Below, piece by piece: positions 45,680 to 54,393 of a stretch of 63,937 nt of DNA (position 1 is its first letter; each line of letters starts with the position of its first letter). The stretch lies in NCBI GenBank assembly GCA_030654075.1, contig JAURYB010000035.1, positions 1 through 63,937 on the forward strand, given 5' to 3'. This DNA is from Bacteroidales bacterium (GTDB taxonomy: Bacteria > Bacteroidota > Bacteroidia > Bacteroidales > UBA4417). Under the pieces are notes generated by a model that ran no database searches, had not been told where the DNA came from, and saw nothing but the letters and a program-made list of their open reading frames with translations. Made by a program: the position numbers and the translations under genes.

Positions 45680-45856
45680 TGTAACTAAGCAGTTCAATTA
45701 AAACTCTGTCAAACAACTGTATGCCACAGATTTCGCAGATTTCACAGACAAATATTGATTTCCATTTTCGAATTTCATTAAAAAAACTGCTGAAAGCAGT
45801 TTGAAATCTGTGTAATCTGTGGCTAAAATAGCTTTAAAGCAGACTGATTAATTACA
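45680..45856 (-). mobile_element. MITE copy 2 (177 bp), inverted relative to copy 1
   Basis: The complement of this segment matches 27548-27734 along its whole length. The differences are a few substitutions and absence of one nine-base unit (ACGCAGATT). The terminal repeats are slightly decayed: TGTAACTAAGCAGT at one end and ACTGATTAATTACA at the other, two mismatches in all. The flanks ATAAAA and ATATAA could be a worn target duplication (5 of 6). It lies 25 bases after the DUF2809 stop; its internal hairpin may end that transcript. Confidence 0.85.
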
Positions 45857-46045
45857 ATATAATTTATTGCTTATCAGTCAGGCGTGCCTGCTACAAACAG
45901 CGATCAAACGAAGTCGTAAGGTAAATCGTCACTTTTCATAACTAGTCCCGATTTTAAGAAGCCTCAGTCAATATAGGCCGTTTTTGATTTTTTTTACCTG
46001 GGTATTCAAAAACATAGTACCACTACGTTATATAAAATTAAAGAA

Positions 46046-46053
46046 TACATTTG
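46046..46053 (+). promoter_or_regulatory. Putative -7 box of the ECF sigma gene
   Basis: TACATTTG matches TAnnTTTG, 20 bases before the ATG at 46074, which places it inside the longer open frame from 45984 and supports the internal start. Confidence 0.5.
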
Positions 46054-46073
46054 TAACTATAAATTTAAGTTTC

Positions 46074-46661
46074 ATGTCAGAGTTATTGGCCTCGTACGAA
46101 AGAATTCTTCTTGAGAAGCTTAAGAACGATGACCAGTCAGCATTTTCTGTTATTTTCACCAGGTATTATCAAGACCTGGTGCACTTTTCATATGGATTTA
46201 CAAGGGATTCAGATGCTTCGGAGGAAATTGTGCAGGAAGTATTCTTAAAACTCTGGGAGAATCGCAACTCACTGGTAATTTACAATTCACTTAAGTCATT
46301 TTTATTAAAAACAGTTCAAAACCGCAGTATTGATAGTTTGCGTCATGTGAATATCACGAATAAATATGCTTCAAAAGTTCTGGAACATCCGTTCCTTTCG
46401 GAAAATGATACCGAAAATTACATATTGCATTCTGAATTACAGGCAAATTTTAACCATGCAATGGAAAAAATACCTTTTGAATATGCTGAAGCATACAGGA
46501 TGAGCCGCATTGAAACCATGAACTATCAGGAGATTGCACAAAAACTCAATGTATCTGTCCGGACAGTTGAAGTACGGATATCTAAAGCATTGCATATTTT
46601 GAGGGAAGAGCTGAAAGATTTCCTTGTATTGATTTTAATGATATTTCAATTCTTCCATTAA
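46074..46661 (+). CDS. ECF RNA polymerase sigma factor (Bacteroidetes SusC-linked type)
   Basis: A 195-residue ECF sigma factor. Region 2 is about 25-90 (IFTRYYQDLVHFSYG and EIVQEVFLKLWENR), and region 4 is about 130-185 with the helix-turn-helix MNYQEIAQKLNVSVRTVEVRISKAL. The start at 46074 (MSELLASYE) is preferred over 45984, because the promoter box lies in between. It directly precedes a FecR anti-sigma factor and a SusC receptor with an STN domain, so it should be released when substrate binds the receptor and then activate the SusC locus. Confidence 0.93.
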   Translation: MSELLASYERILLEKLKNDDQSAFSVIFTRYYQDLVHFSYGFTRDSDASEEIVQEVFLKLWENRNSLVIYNSLKSFLLKTVQNRSIDSLRHVNITNKYASKVLEHPFLSENDTENYILHSELQANFNHAMEKIPFEYAEAYRMSRIETMNYQEIAQKLNVSVRTVEVRISKALHILREELKDFLVLILMIFQFFH

Positions 46662-46764
46662 GCATTTTTATTTGCCTGATAGTACCACTTAAGCAGCCCT
46701 ATTTGCAGCATTGAGAAAAAAAATATTTTTTTTTGATGTGGATTGTAAATTTTAAAACGTCGTT

Positions 46765-47823
46765 ATGATGATTGAGAAAAATATGGATAAAAATAATTCA
46801 GGTTTGGTTGATAATTTAATTGCAAATTATCTGGACGGTAATCCTTCAGAGGATGAAATCCTTATGCTGGAATCATGGATTCGTGAATCGGATGAAAATC
46901 AAAAGTATTTCAGACAGTTTAAAAATATTTGGGAAGGTTCTGTTGAATTGCCAATTTCGACCGATAAAGCTTTAGCGAAAGTTTTAAGACAAATAAATAC
47001 CAGTGAGAACGGATTAACATTCTGGCAGTTATTTCAAAGAGTTGCTGCCATATTATTTATTCCTTTAGTTATTTCCATGCTTTGGATGGGTTTCGGCAAG
47101 CATTCAAATACTGATTATTCCTCACTTACATACAATAAAGTAGTAGCCGCGTTTGGCACTTTCTCACAAATCGAATTGCCTGACGGATCAAAAGTCTGGC
47201 TGAATTCCGGCAGCAGTTTACGGTATCCTGATAAATTTAGTACTGATAACCGGACTGTATATCTCATAGGTGAAGCTTACTTCGAGGTTCATTCCGATAA
47301 AACCATGCCTTTCTTTGTTACTACTCCATATTTTACAGTAAAAGCCACCGGTACCAGGTTTAATGTCAGGGCAGAGAAAGATTTCCGTACTCCTTCAGTT
47401 ACCCTGGTCGAAGGAAAAGTTTCTGTGCAAAAGACGAATTCGGGTAAAGCAAATGGCCTGATCACTTTTCTTCAGCCCAATCAGCATATGACATACGATA
47501 CGTTAAGTGGTAAATTTAATATTCAAACCGAAGATACCTACAAGCATTTTGCATGGATAAATGGCAAACTTGTTTTCCGAAATGACAATATCAGTGAAGT
47601 TGCCAGACGAATCAGCCTTCAATATAATGTGGATATAGAAATTAAAGGAGACGAGATTAAAAAATACCGCTACAGGGCAACATTTGCGAATGAACCTATT
47701 GATGAATTATTTAGGCTCCTGAAAATTTCTTCCCCTATCGATTATAGTGAGGTTAAAGCAAAAGCACTGCCTGATGGAACTTTCTCCAGAAGGAAATTTA
47801 TCATATTCTCTACTGAAAATTGA
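46765..47823 (+). CDS. FecR-family anti-sigma factor
   Basis: A 352-residue inner-membrane regulator. The N-terminal cytoplasmic part (about 1-90), with ANYLDGNPSEDE, binds the sigma factor. One membrane helix lies at about 91-112 (VAAILFIPLVISMLWMG). The periplasmic FecR domain (about 125-225, with VYLIGEAYFEV and VKATGTRFNV) is followed by a C-terminal STN-like domain (about 275-345), which contacts the STN domain of the receptor. It lies 103 bases after the sigma gene, and SusC follows at 235 bases. This is the usual order of a trans-envelope signalling unit. Confidence 0.93.
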   Translation: MMIEKNMDKNNSGLVDNLIANYLDGNPSEDEILMLESWIRESDENQKYFRQFKNIWEGSVELPISTDKALAKVLRQINTSENGLTFWQLFQRVAAILFIPLVISMLWMGFGKHSNTDYSSLTYNKVVAAFGTFSQIELPDGSKVWLNSGSSLRYPDKFSTDNRTVYLIGEAYFEVHSDKTMPFFVTTPYFTVKATGTRFNVRAEKDFRTPSVTLVEGKVSVQKTNSGKANGLITFLQPNQHMTYDTLSGKFNIQTEDTYKHFAWINGKLVFRNDNISEVARRISLQYNVDIEIKGDEIKKYRYRATFANEPIDELFRLLKISSPIDYSEVKAKALPDGTFSRRKFIIFSTEN

Positions 47824-48058
47824 TTCCGGATTGATTTTTAAAAGTCTGATGCCATGTCCATAAATTAAGAAAGATAATCAGCAGGAAGTTCACTGTAAAG
47901 TAATTTCATGTATGTTTTATCAAATCAGGTTTAATTAGAAAAGCGTTTGTACATTTAAAATTAAGTAAGTAATTAATTATTAGCAATGTTATCTAACCAG
48001 ATAATTTCAGTAATTTAAAAATAGCAGTTAACATTTTCATCCTTAAACTAACCAAAAT

Positions 48059-51000
48059 ATGAGATTACTTTTATTAACAGGCCTGTTCTTTATTATCCTT
48101 TCAGTGCCTGGCCGACTGTATGCACAGTCAACTAAAGTAACGTTAAACCTTGTTAATGTTCCTTTGAATGATGTGCTCAATGAGATTGAAAAAAAGAGTG
48201 ACTATACTTTCCTGGTTAACCAGGAAGTAGTGGATGTTACACGAAAAGTAGATGCCGTTTTTACGGACGCATCTATTAAGGATATCCTGAACCAGCTTTT
48301 TAAAGGCAAGAAGGTCAACTTTGTTACCAGCGACCATCAGATCATTATATCTCCTGCGAAAACTAAAAACGAGAGTTTTCAGCCAAAAAAAGTAACCGGA
48401 AAAGTAACTGATGAAGTAACCGGTGAAACGTTGATTGGGGTAACGGTACAGATAAAGGGTACAACCATAGGAACAACTACATCCGTTGATGGAAGTTATT
48501 CACTCGACGTGCAGTTGCCGGATGCGATACTGGTTTATTCCTATTTAGGCTACGAACCCAAAGAAATCCCTGTTAAGGATGCAGTGATACTAAATGTTGC
48601 AATGCATCAGATTGCGACTCAACTCGAAAGTGTGGTTGTAACGGCTTTGGGTATTAAGCGTGAGGAAAAAGCCCTGGGTTATGCTGTTCAGAAAGTGGAT
48701 GGTAAAAACTTACAGACCGTAAGACCAGTTGACGTTGGAACTTCACTCACCGGAAAAGTAGCCGGTTTGTCAGTTTTGAACAGTACTGAATTTGGGGCAG
48801 CTCCTGATATTACTTTACGTGGTGAAACGCCTCTTTTGGTAATTGATGGTGTACCCTATGGCAATATGACATTAAGGGATATTCCTTCTGACGATATTGA
48901 GAATCTCAGTATTCTTAAAGGTGCTACTGCCTCAGCGCTGTATGGTTCCCGTGGGGGCGGTGGTGCAATTATGGTTACTACCAAAAAAGGAAGTGCTAAT
49001 AAAGGTTTAACCGTAACAATTAATAGCAGTACCATGTTTGCAGCCGGTTACCTGGCTATTCCCGAATCACAGTCGACATACGGACGTGCCGTAAATTCAA
49101 AGACCGTTAATGGTGTTACCACTCTTACCGCTGTTACAAATGGCGATGGAGCCTGGGGGCCTCCTCTGGAAGGACAGGAAGTGGTTCAATGGGATCCTAT
49201 AACGAAAACAATGAAAGCCATGCCCTATCTTCCTGTTGGAAAGGATAATTTTAATAATTTCCTGGAACCGGGCTATATCCTCAACAATAATATTAACATA
49301 GTACAACAAGGAGAATTCGGAAGTTTTCGTGCTTCGGCAACCTGGGTAAAAAACAAAGGACAATATCCAAATTCAATGTTCGATAAATTTACTTACAGCA
49401 TTGGCGGGGATATGAAATTGAAGAAATTTACCTTATCATCCAGCATAGCCTATAATAAGCAATCCTCACCCAATCTCGGCTTTAGCGGTTATGTAGGATA
49501 TGACCCAATGTATTCTATGTTAATCTGGTCGTCACCGGATTGGAATATGCTTGACTATAAGGATTATTGGATAGTACCGGATGTATCGCAAAGCAACAGT
49601 TATACAGATACCAACAACAATCCCTGGTTCGACAGGAACGAAAGAATTCACAGCTTAAATAAAGATATTTTTAATGGCACACTTTCATTGAGTTATGATC
49701 TGACTTCATGGCTAAAAGCAACTTTGCGTTCAGGATTTGATACCTATAGTAACCGCCAGGTGATACGAATTGCGGAAAGTTCATTAACAAGTGCCGGTTC
49801 TGCAACTGTGCTCGACTTCGGGGACCAGGTTTGGGGGGAAAGCAGGTTAGGATCATACAACCTGGGACTTGCCAGAGGATATAGTTTCAATAACGATTTT
49901 TTACTTTCCGGTAATCATACTATTGATAAATTCACCATCGATGGCTTTGTTGGCGGAACAATTAATACTCACCAGGATGAAGGTACTGATTCAAGAACCC
50001 AGGGAGGGCTTTCTATACCGGGATTTTACTCCCTGGAAGCTTCGGTACTACCCGCATATGTATCTTCAAGTATCTACAAGGAACAGGTGAACAGTTTATA
50101 CGGCCGGTTAGCATTTTCCTGGAACAGGATGGCGTATGTGGATGGTACATTGCGTAACGACTGGAGTTCCACTTTATCGGAATCTACCCGTTCTTACCTG
50201 TATCCTTCTGTATCAGGAAGCTTTGTAGTTTCGGAATTATTGCCCAAAATGAAATGGCTTTCGTTATGGAAATTCCGCGGTTCATGGACGGTAACGAAAA
50301 AACCTGCAAGCATTTATGAAATTAACAAGGTATTTTCACTTACCAACCCAGCCTGGGGAACTTTAAGTTCTGCGGCTGTACCTACTACAATTCGCGGTAC
50401 CGATTTATTCCCTGCAGCTACAGCCACCTGGGAGGTTGGTACAGCAGCTAATCTGTATAAGAACAGAGCTTCTATAGATATTGCGTATTACCAGACCAGA
50501 ATGTACGATTTCATTATACTGGCGGACATAACTCCGGCTTCAGGTTATTATAATAATCTAATCAACTCCGGCGAGGAGCATACCCGAAAAGGTATTGAAA
50601 TTACCGCAAACGGAACTCCTATACAGTCGGGTAACTGGCAATGGGATATTTCATTAAACTGGTCGAAATACGCCACATACTACACAAAATTAGATCCGAT
50701 ATTCTACGAAGATTTTCCATGGGTTAAGGTAGGCGAAAGGGTTGACTATTTTACCCTTTATGATTTTCAGCGTGATCCGGAAGGCAATCTGATTAACCAG
50801 AACGGACTACCTCTCTTTAATCCAAAAGCCTCTAAATACGGAAACTCTGATCCCGATTGGATATGGGGCGCAAATACCACTGTAAAATACAAAAGCTGGA
50901 GTTTTACTGTTTCCGTTGATGGCCGGGTAGGAGGTTTAGCTCAAACCACTACCGAAATGTATATGTGGCGCGCAGGCTCACATCCTAATTCAGTAACTCC

Positions 51001-51442
51001 TGAACGATACCTTGATGCAACTAATCCCGGATCAAAAAACTATACCGGCCCGGGTGTGAAAGTACTATCGGGTGAAGCTATCTATGATACGTATGGTAAC
51101 ATTACCAGTGATACACGTGTATATGCCGCAAACGATGTGGCTGTTACGTATGAATCGTATATCAATGATGTTCACAGCGGTACCGCCTGGGGTGGATCAC
51201 CATCGCCACTCGAAGCCTATACTACTACTTTTGTCAAAGTGCGGGAGATGTCTCTAACTTACGATTTATCCAAAAGCCTGTGTGCTAAATTTAAATCAAA
51301 AGGGGTTTCCGCGTCGGCAGTTGGTCAGAATATGTTTTTGTGGGCAAAACAATTTAAGTACTCCGACCCTGACGGAGGGTATGAGAACTTCAGCGATCCA
51401 TCAATTCGTTACATTGGTTTTAACCTGAAATTCATTTTCTAA
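48059..51442 (+). CDS. SusC/RagA-family TonB-dependent transporter with STN domain
   Basis: A 1127-residue outer-membrane transporter. The signal peptide is about 1-23. An STN domain (about 26-100) makes it a transducer for the FecR/sigma pair. A carboxypeptidase-regulatory-like domain follows (about 110-195, GKVTDEVTGETLIGVTVQIKG), then the plug (about 205-320, with ALYGSRGGGGAIMVTTKKG, the SusC signature) and the 22-strand barrel ending GFNLKFIF. It imports a bound substrate with SusD using TonB energy. The substrate is unknown; the downstream genes suggest a phosphorylated compound. Confidence 0.95.
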   Translation: MRLLLLTGLFFIILSVPGRLYAQSTKVTLNLVNVPLNDVLNEIEKKSDYTFLVNQEVVDVTRKVDAVFTDASIKDILNQLFKGKKVNFVTSDHQIIISPAKTKNESFQPKKVTGKVTDEVTGETLIGVTVQIKGTTIGTTTSVDGSYSLDVQLPDAILVYSYLGYEPKEIPVKDAVILNVAMHQIATQLESVVVTALGIKREEKALGYAVQKVDGKNLQTVRPVDVGTSLTGKVAGLSVLNSTEFGAAPDITLRGETPLLVIDGVPYGNMTLRDIPSDDIENLSILKGATASALYGSRGGGGAIMVTTKKGSANKGLTVTINSSTMFAAGYLAIPESQSTYGRAVNSKTVNGVTTLTAVTNGDGAWGPPLEGQEVVQWDPITKTMKAMPYLPVGKDNFNNFLEPGYILNNNINIVQQGEFGSFRASATWVKNKGQYPNSMFDKFTYSIGGDMKLKKFTLSSSIAYNKQSSPNLGFSGYVGYDPMYSMLIWSSPDWNMLDYKDYWIVPDVSQSNSYTDTNNNPWFDRNERIHSLNKDIFNGTLSLSYDLTSWLKATLRSGFDTYSNRQVIRIAESSLTSAGSATVLDFGDQVWGESRLGSYNLGLARGYSFNNDFLLSGNHTIDKFTIDGFVGGTINTHQDEGTDSRTQGGLSIPGFYSLEASVLPAYVSSSIYKEQVNSLYGRLAFSWNRMAYVDGTLRNDWSSTLSESTRSYLYPSVSGSFVVSELLPKMKWLSLWKFRGSWTVTKKPASIYEINKVFSLTNPAWGTLSSAAVPTTIRGTDLFPAATATWEVGTAANLYKNRASIDIAYYQTRMYDFIILADITPASGYYNNLINSGEEHTRKGIEITANGTPIQSGNWQWDISLNWSKYATYYTKLDPIFYEDFPWVKVGERVDYFTLYDFQRDPEGNLINQNGLPLFNPKASKYGNSDPDWIWGANTTVKYKSWSFTVSVDGRVGGLAQTTTEMYMWRAGSHPNSVTPERYLDATNPGSKNYTGPGVKVLSGEAIYDTYGNITSDTRVYAANDVAVTYESYINDVHSGTAWGGSPSPLEAYTTTFVKVREMSLTYDLSKSLCAKFKSKGVSASAVGQNMFLWAKQFKYSDPDGGYENFSDPSIRYIGFNLKFIF

Positions 51443-51638
51443 ATAAGATTACGATTGAAAAACTTTTGCTCTTCTGAACATTAAATAATAGTAAGCAAAA
51501 GGATTTTTAAACTAAAACGTATCACATAAAAAAAGACATATGAAATAGCCATGATTGAGAAATCACCTAATGAAATAAATATTTTATGGAATCATGGCGT
51601 ATTCCATCTTACCAAAATAAAAATTAAAAAATAATAAG

Positions 51639-53159
51639 ATGAAAAATATAAATAAATATATAGGATTAGTTGGGGTACTCATCTTAATCTTCCTTGTTAG
51701 TTGCAGCAAATTTGAGGAAATCAATACGAATCCGGATACTACCACCAAGGTGCCCGCTTCCATGGAATGCACAAATATAGTATTGGGCATGCTTGGGTAT
51801 GGCGGACAGGCTATGGGTTTCATTTCAGCAAATGCTTTGCCCAAATATGTGGGCTTCACCCTCCTGGGGAAAAATAGTTCGCAGTATAACAATACCGGAA
51901 GCGGTGGTTTTGGAGCGATGACCGTTTTGCCAAACATTGAAGCGATGTTGGAAGCTGCCAAGGGTAGTACAATGGAAGATTCATACACAGGTATTGCCCA
52001 TTTTGCCAAAGCCTACCACTTCTACAATATGACAATGTGGATGGGGGATATTCCTTACGCTGAAGCAGGAAAAGGCGCTGATGGTCTTTACAGGCCAAAA
52101 TACGATACACAGGAAGAAGTTTTTATCGCCATACTGAACGAGCTCAAAGCAGCTGACTCATCCTTTGCAATAGGTGTTAAATTTGATGGTGATCCCACAC
52201 CGTATGCCGGCGACCCGCTGAAATGGAGAAAAGCCGTTAATGCTTTTAGCTTAAAAGTACTGATGAGTTTAAGTAAGAAGGAGGATCTGGCATCTTTAGG
52301 GGTTAAAACCCGTTTTGCTGAAATTGTAACAGCCGGTAATTTGTTGGAAAAAACAACAGGTTACTGGGGACTTGCATATTCAACCCAAAATAAGCACCCC
52401 TTGAGTGCATCCGTTATGTTTGCACCTAAAACTATAGTTAGCAAACTCCTTATGGACAATTTAAAAATAGTAAATGACCGGCGCTTGTTTTATTTCTGCG
52501 AACCTGCCCTTGCACTCATTGCAGCCGGAAAAGTACAATCCGATACGGCAGCCTATAATGGCGTTGATGTTGCTATGGATTACGATGCGATGAATGTTGA
52601 TTACAAAGCCGGTAAATTCTCGCAAATTAACAAACGTTACGAAAAAGAAGCCGCCTGCGAACCCCGAATGATGATGACTTTCGCTGAACAGCAATTAATT
52701 CTCGCTGAGGCAACTATCAGAGGCTGGATTACAGGATCGACGCAAACGTATTATGAAGATGGGGTTAAGGCAGCTCTCGCGCAATTAATGACAACCAAAT
52801 CAACTTACGCGCATACTGTCCCCATTGATCAAACGTATATTGACGGATATTTTACCGGCGAGGCCGCATTTAAAGCAACTCCGGATGAACAATTGAAACA
52901 AATATGGATGCAGGAATATATCCTCAGATACATGCAGGACGCGGATTTTAGTTATTTTGAATACAGAAGAAATACGTATCCTGTTTTCCCCATCAACCCT
53001 GCATCAAGTATGAACGAAAACAATACAAGCGCTATTCCTATGCGTTGTTTGTATCCTGGTTCAGAAACCAGTTACAACCGTGAAAACCTTATTATTGCTT
53101 TAGACCGGCAGTATGATGGGTATGATGAAATAAATAAGATTATGTGGTTGCTAAAATAA
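51639..53159 (+). CDS. SusD/RagB-family outer-membrane lipoprotein
   Basis: A 506-residue lipoprotein. The signal peptide ends LVSC (lipobox Cys near residue 22), followed by FEEINTNPDTTTKVP, the start of the SusD-like nutrient-binding domain (RagB type). Tetratricopeptide-like helices occur in the first half (HFAKAYHFYNMTMWMGDIPYAEA). The C-terminus has the RENLIIALDRQYDGYDEINK-type block. It forms the surface lid on the SusC barrel. It lies 196 bases after SusC and 79 bases before the first LamG-like gene. Confidence 0.93.
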   Translation: MKNINKYIGLVGVLILIFLVSCSKFEEINTNPDTTTKVPASMECTNIVLGMLGYGGQAMGFISANALPKYVGFTLLGKNSSQYNNTGSGGFGAMTVLPNIEAMLEAAKGSTMEDSYTGIAHFAKAYHFYNMTMWMGDIPYAEAGKGADGLYRPKYDTQEEVFIAILNELKAADSSFAIGVKFDGDPTPYAGDPLKWRKAVNAFSLKVLMSLSKKEDLASLGVKTRFAEIVTAGNLLEKTTGYWGLAYSTQNKHPLSASVMFAPKTIVSKLLMDNLKIVNDRRLFYFCEPALALIAAGKVQSDTAAYNGVDVAMDYDAMNVDYKAGKFSQINKRYEKEAACEPRMMMTFAEQQLILAEATIRGWITGSTQTYYEDGVKAALAQLMTTKSTYAHTVPIDQTYIDGYFTGEAAFKATPDEQLKQIWMQEYILRYMQDADFSYFEYRRNTYPVFPINPASSMNENNTSAIPMRCLYPGSETSYNRENLIIALDRQYDGYDEINKIMWLLK

Positions 53160-53238
53160 CATGCTTTTAATGAAAAAAAAATTCAGTTTTATCTAATACT
53201 AACCCTTAAATTTTTTAACCTAAAAACCAATTAACATT

Positions 53239-54252
53239 ATGAAAAAAACTTTACTAAGTTTAGTCGCAATCCTGGCTTTCGTCGGATTTGCAAATGCGCA
53301 GGTGCCTGCAAGAGCCGGCTGGTGGAAATTTGATGATATCTCTGATTTGCAGAAAGCTGAAGTTGGAGAAGCTTTAATAGCAACAGGTAATATTACGTCG
53401 GTTGACGGACCTTCAGTTGGTAATTTGGCTGTAGAAGTTCCTCTTCATAGCTATTATGCCATGAACCATGGGATAGCCCCCAATGGAGGTGGAACTCTTG
53501 TAAATGAATATAGTATCATGTGGGATTTTACTATTCCTGCTACAGAAACATGGTATTCTTTTTTGGAAACGGATGCAATTACTTCCGATGATGCAGATTT
53601 GTTTATCGCTGCTTCTGCGAATTCAGGTATCGCCCGGGTACCGAATTCAATTGGAACAGGCAGCCTTTTATATACTGCAAATACTGTTGCTGCTGATAAT
53701 TGGTATCGAATGCTGCTCACCATGAAAAACGGTGAATTCGCAAAACTCTATATAAATGGTGAATTGTGGCCGGTGAGCGCTGATTTGCAGGGATACCTTG
53801 TGCAGGATGTTGACGTACGTTATGGCCTGGCTCCAACTATCTATATTTTTCAGGATGGCGATGGCGATGACGGCACATTGAAATGCTCCGAAATCAGTAT
53901 ATGGGATGTAGCCTTAACCGCTGACGAAGCGTTAGCTTTAGGCGATGTAAATACGGTTCAGACAGCCATAAAAGATAACAAAGCAGCTAACACATCTGAT
54001 CTGATGCCTAACTATCCAAATCCTGTTGCTCACAATACAATTTTCCCTTACCAGGTTCAGAAATCAGGAAATGTTAGCTTCCGTGTACTCGACCAGACAG
54101 GAAAAGTAATTGACGTTGTAAATGCAGGTGTTAAAGCCCCTGGAACATACAATCTGAACTACAATGCCGACAAATTGTCAAAAGGGATTTACTCAGTACA
54201 GATGGTGGCTAATAACCGGACAAGTGTACGCAAAATGGTAGTTATACGATAA
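53239..54252 (+). CDS. T9SS protein with LamG-like (concanavalin-A-like) domain
   Basis: A 337-residue exported protein. The signal peptide is about 1-20 (ANAQ). Residues about 25-230 are a LamG/concanavalin-A-like fold: R-A-G-W-W-K-F-D-D-I, YYAMNHGIAPNGGG and NEYSIMWDF, closing with the CSEISIWDVALT block. The C-terminal about 255-337 is a type A T9SS sorting domain (NYPNPVAHN..., ending KMVVIR). The N-terminal domain is clearly paralogous to that of the next gene. It may be a glycan- or ligand-binding surface protein supporting SusCD. A strong terminator follows at 54279. Confidence 0.87.
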   Translation: MKKTLLSLVAILAFVGFANAQVPARAGWWKFDDISDLQKAEVGEALIATGNITSVDGPSVGNLAVEVPLHSYYAMNHGIAPNGGGTLVNEYSIMWDFTIPATETWYSFLETDAITSDDADLFIAASANSGIARVPNSIGTGSLLYTANTVAADNWYRMLLTMKNGEFAKLYINGELWPVSADLQGYLVQDVDVRYGLAPTIYIFQDGDGDDGTLKCSEISIWDVALTADEALALGDVNTVQTAIKDNKAANTSDLMPNYPNPVAHNTIFPYQVQKSGNVSFRVLDQTGKVIDVVNAGVKAPGTYNLNYNADKLSKGIYSVQMVANNRTSVRKMVVIR

Positions 54253-54278
54253 TAAACATTGGGGTTTGTGTCGTTAGT

Positions 54279-54310
54279 GGGTACCTCAATTTCTGAGGTA
54301 CCCTTTTTTT
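54279..54310 (+). terminator. Strong Rho-independent terminator inside the Sus locus
   Basis: GGGTACCTCA pairs with TGAGGTACCC (ten perfect pairs) across a five-base loop, followed by seven T residues. It lies between the LamG-like gene and the phosphatase gene and would reduce transcription of the latter. Confidence 0.9.
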
Positions 54311-54393
54311 AAACCAATATTTTTCAGACATCTTTCGAAAGTTGCATTTTTTTTTGATTGTTTGTCAATACTTATTACAGAAATAAAAGTCCG

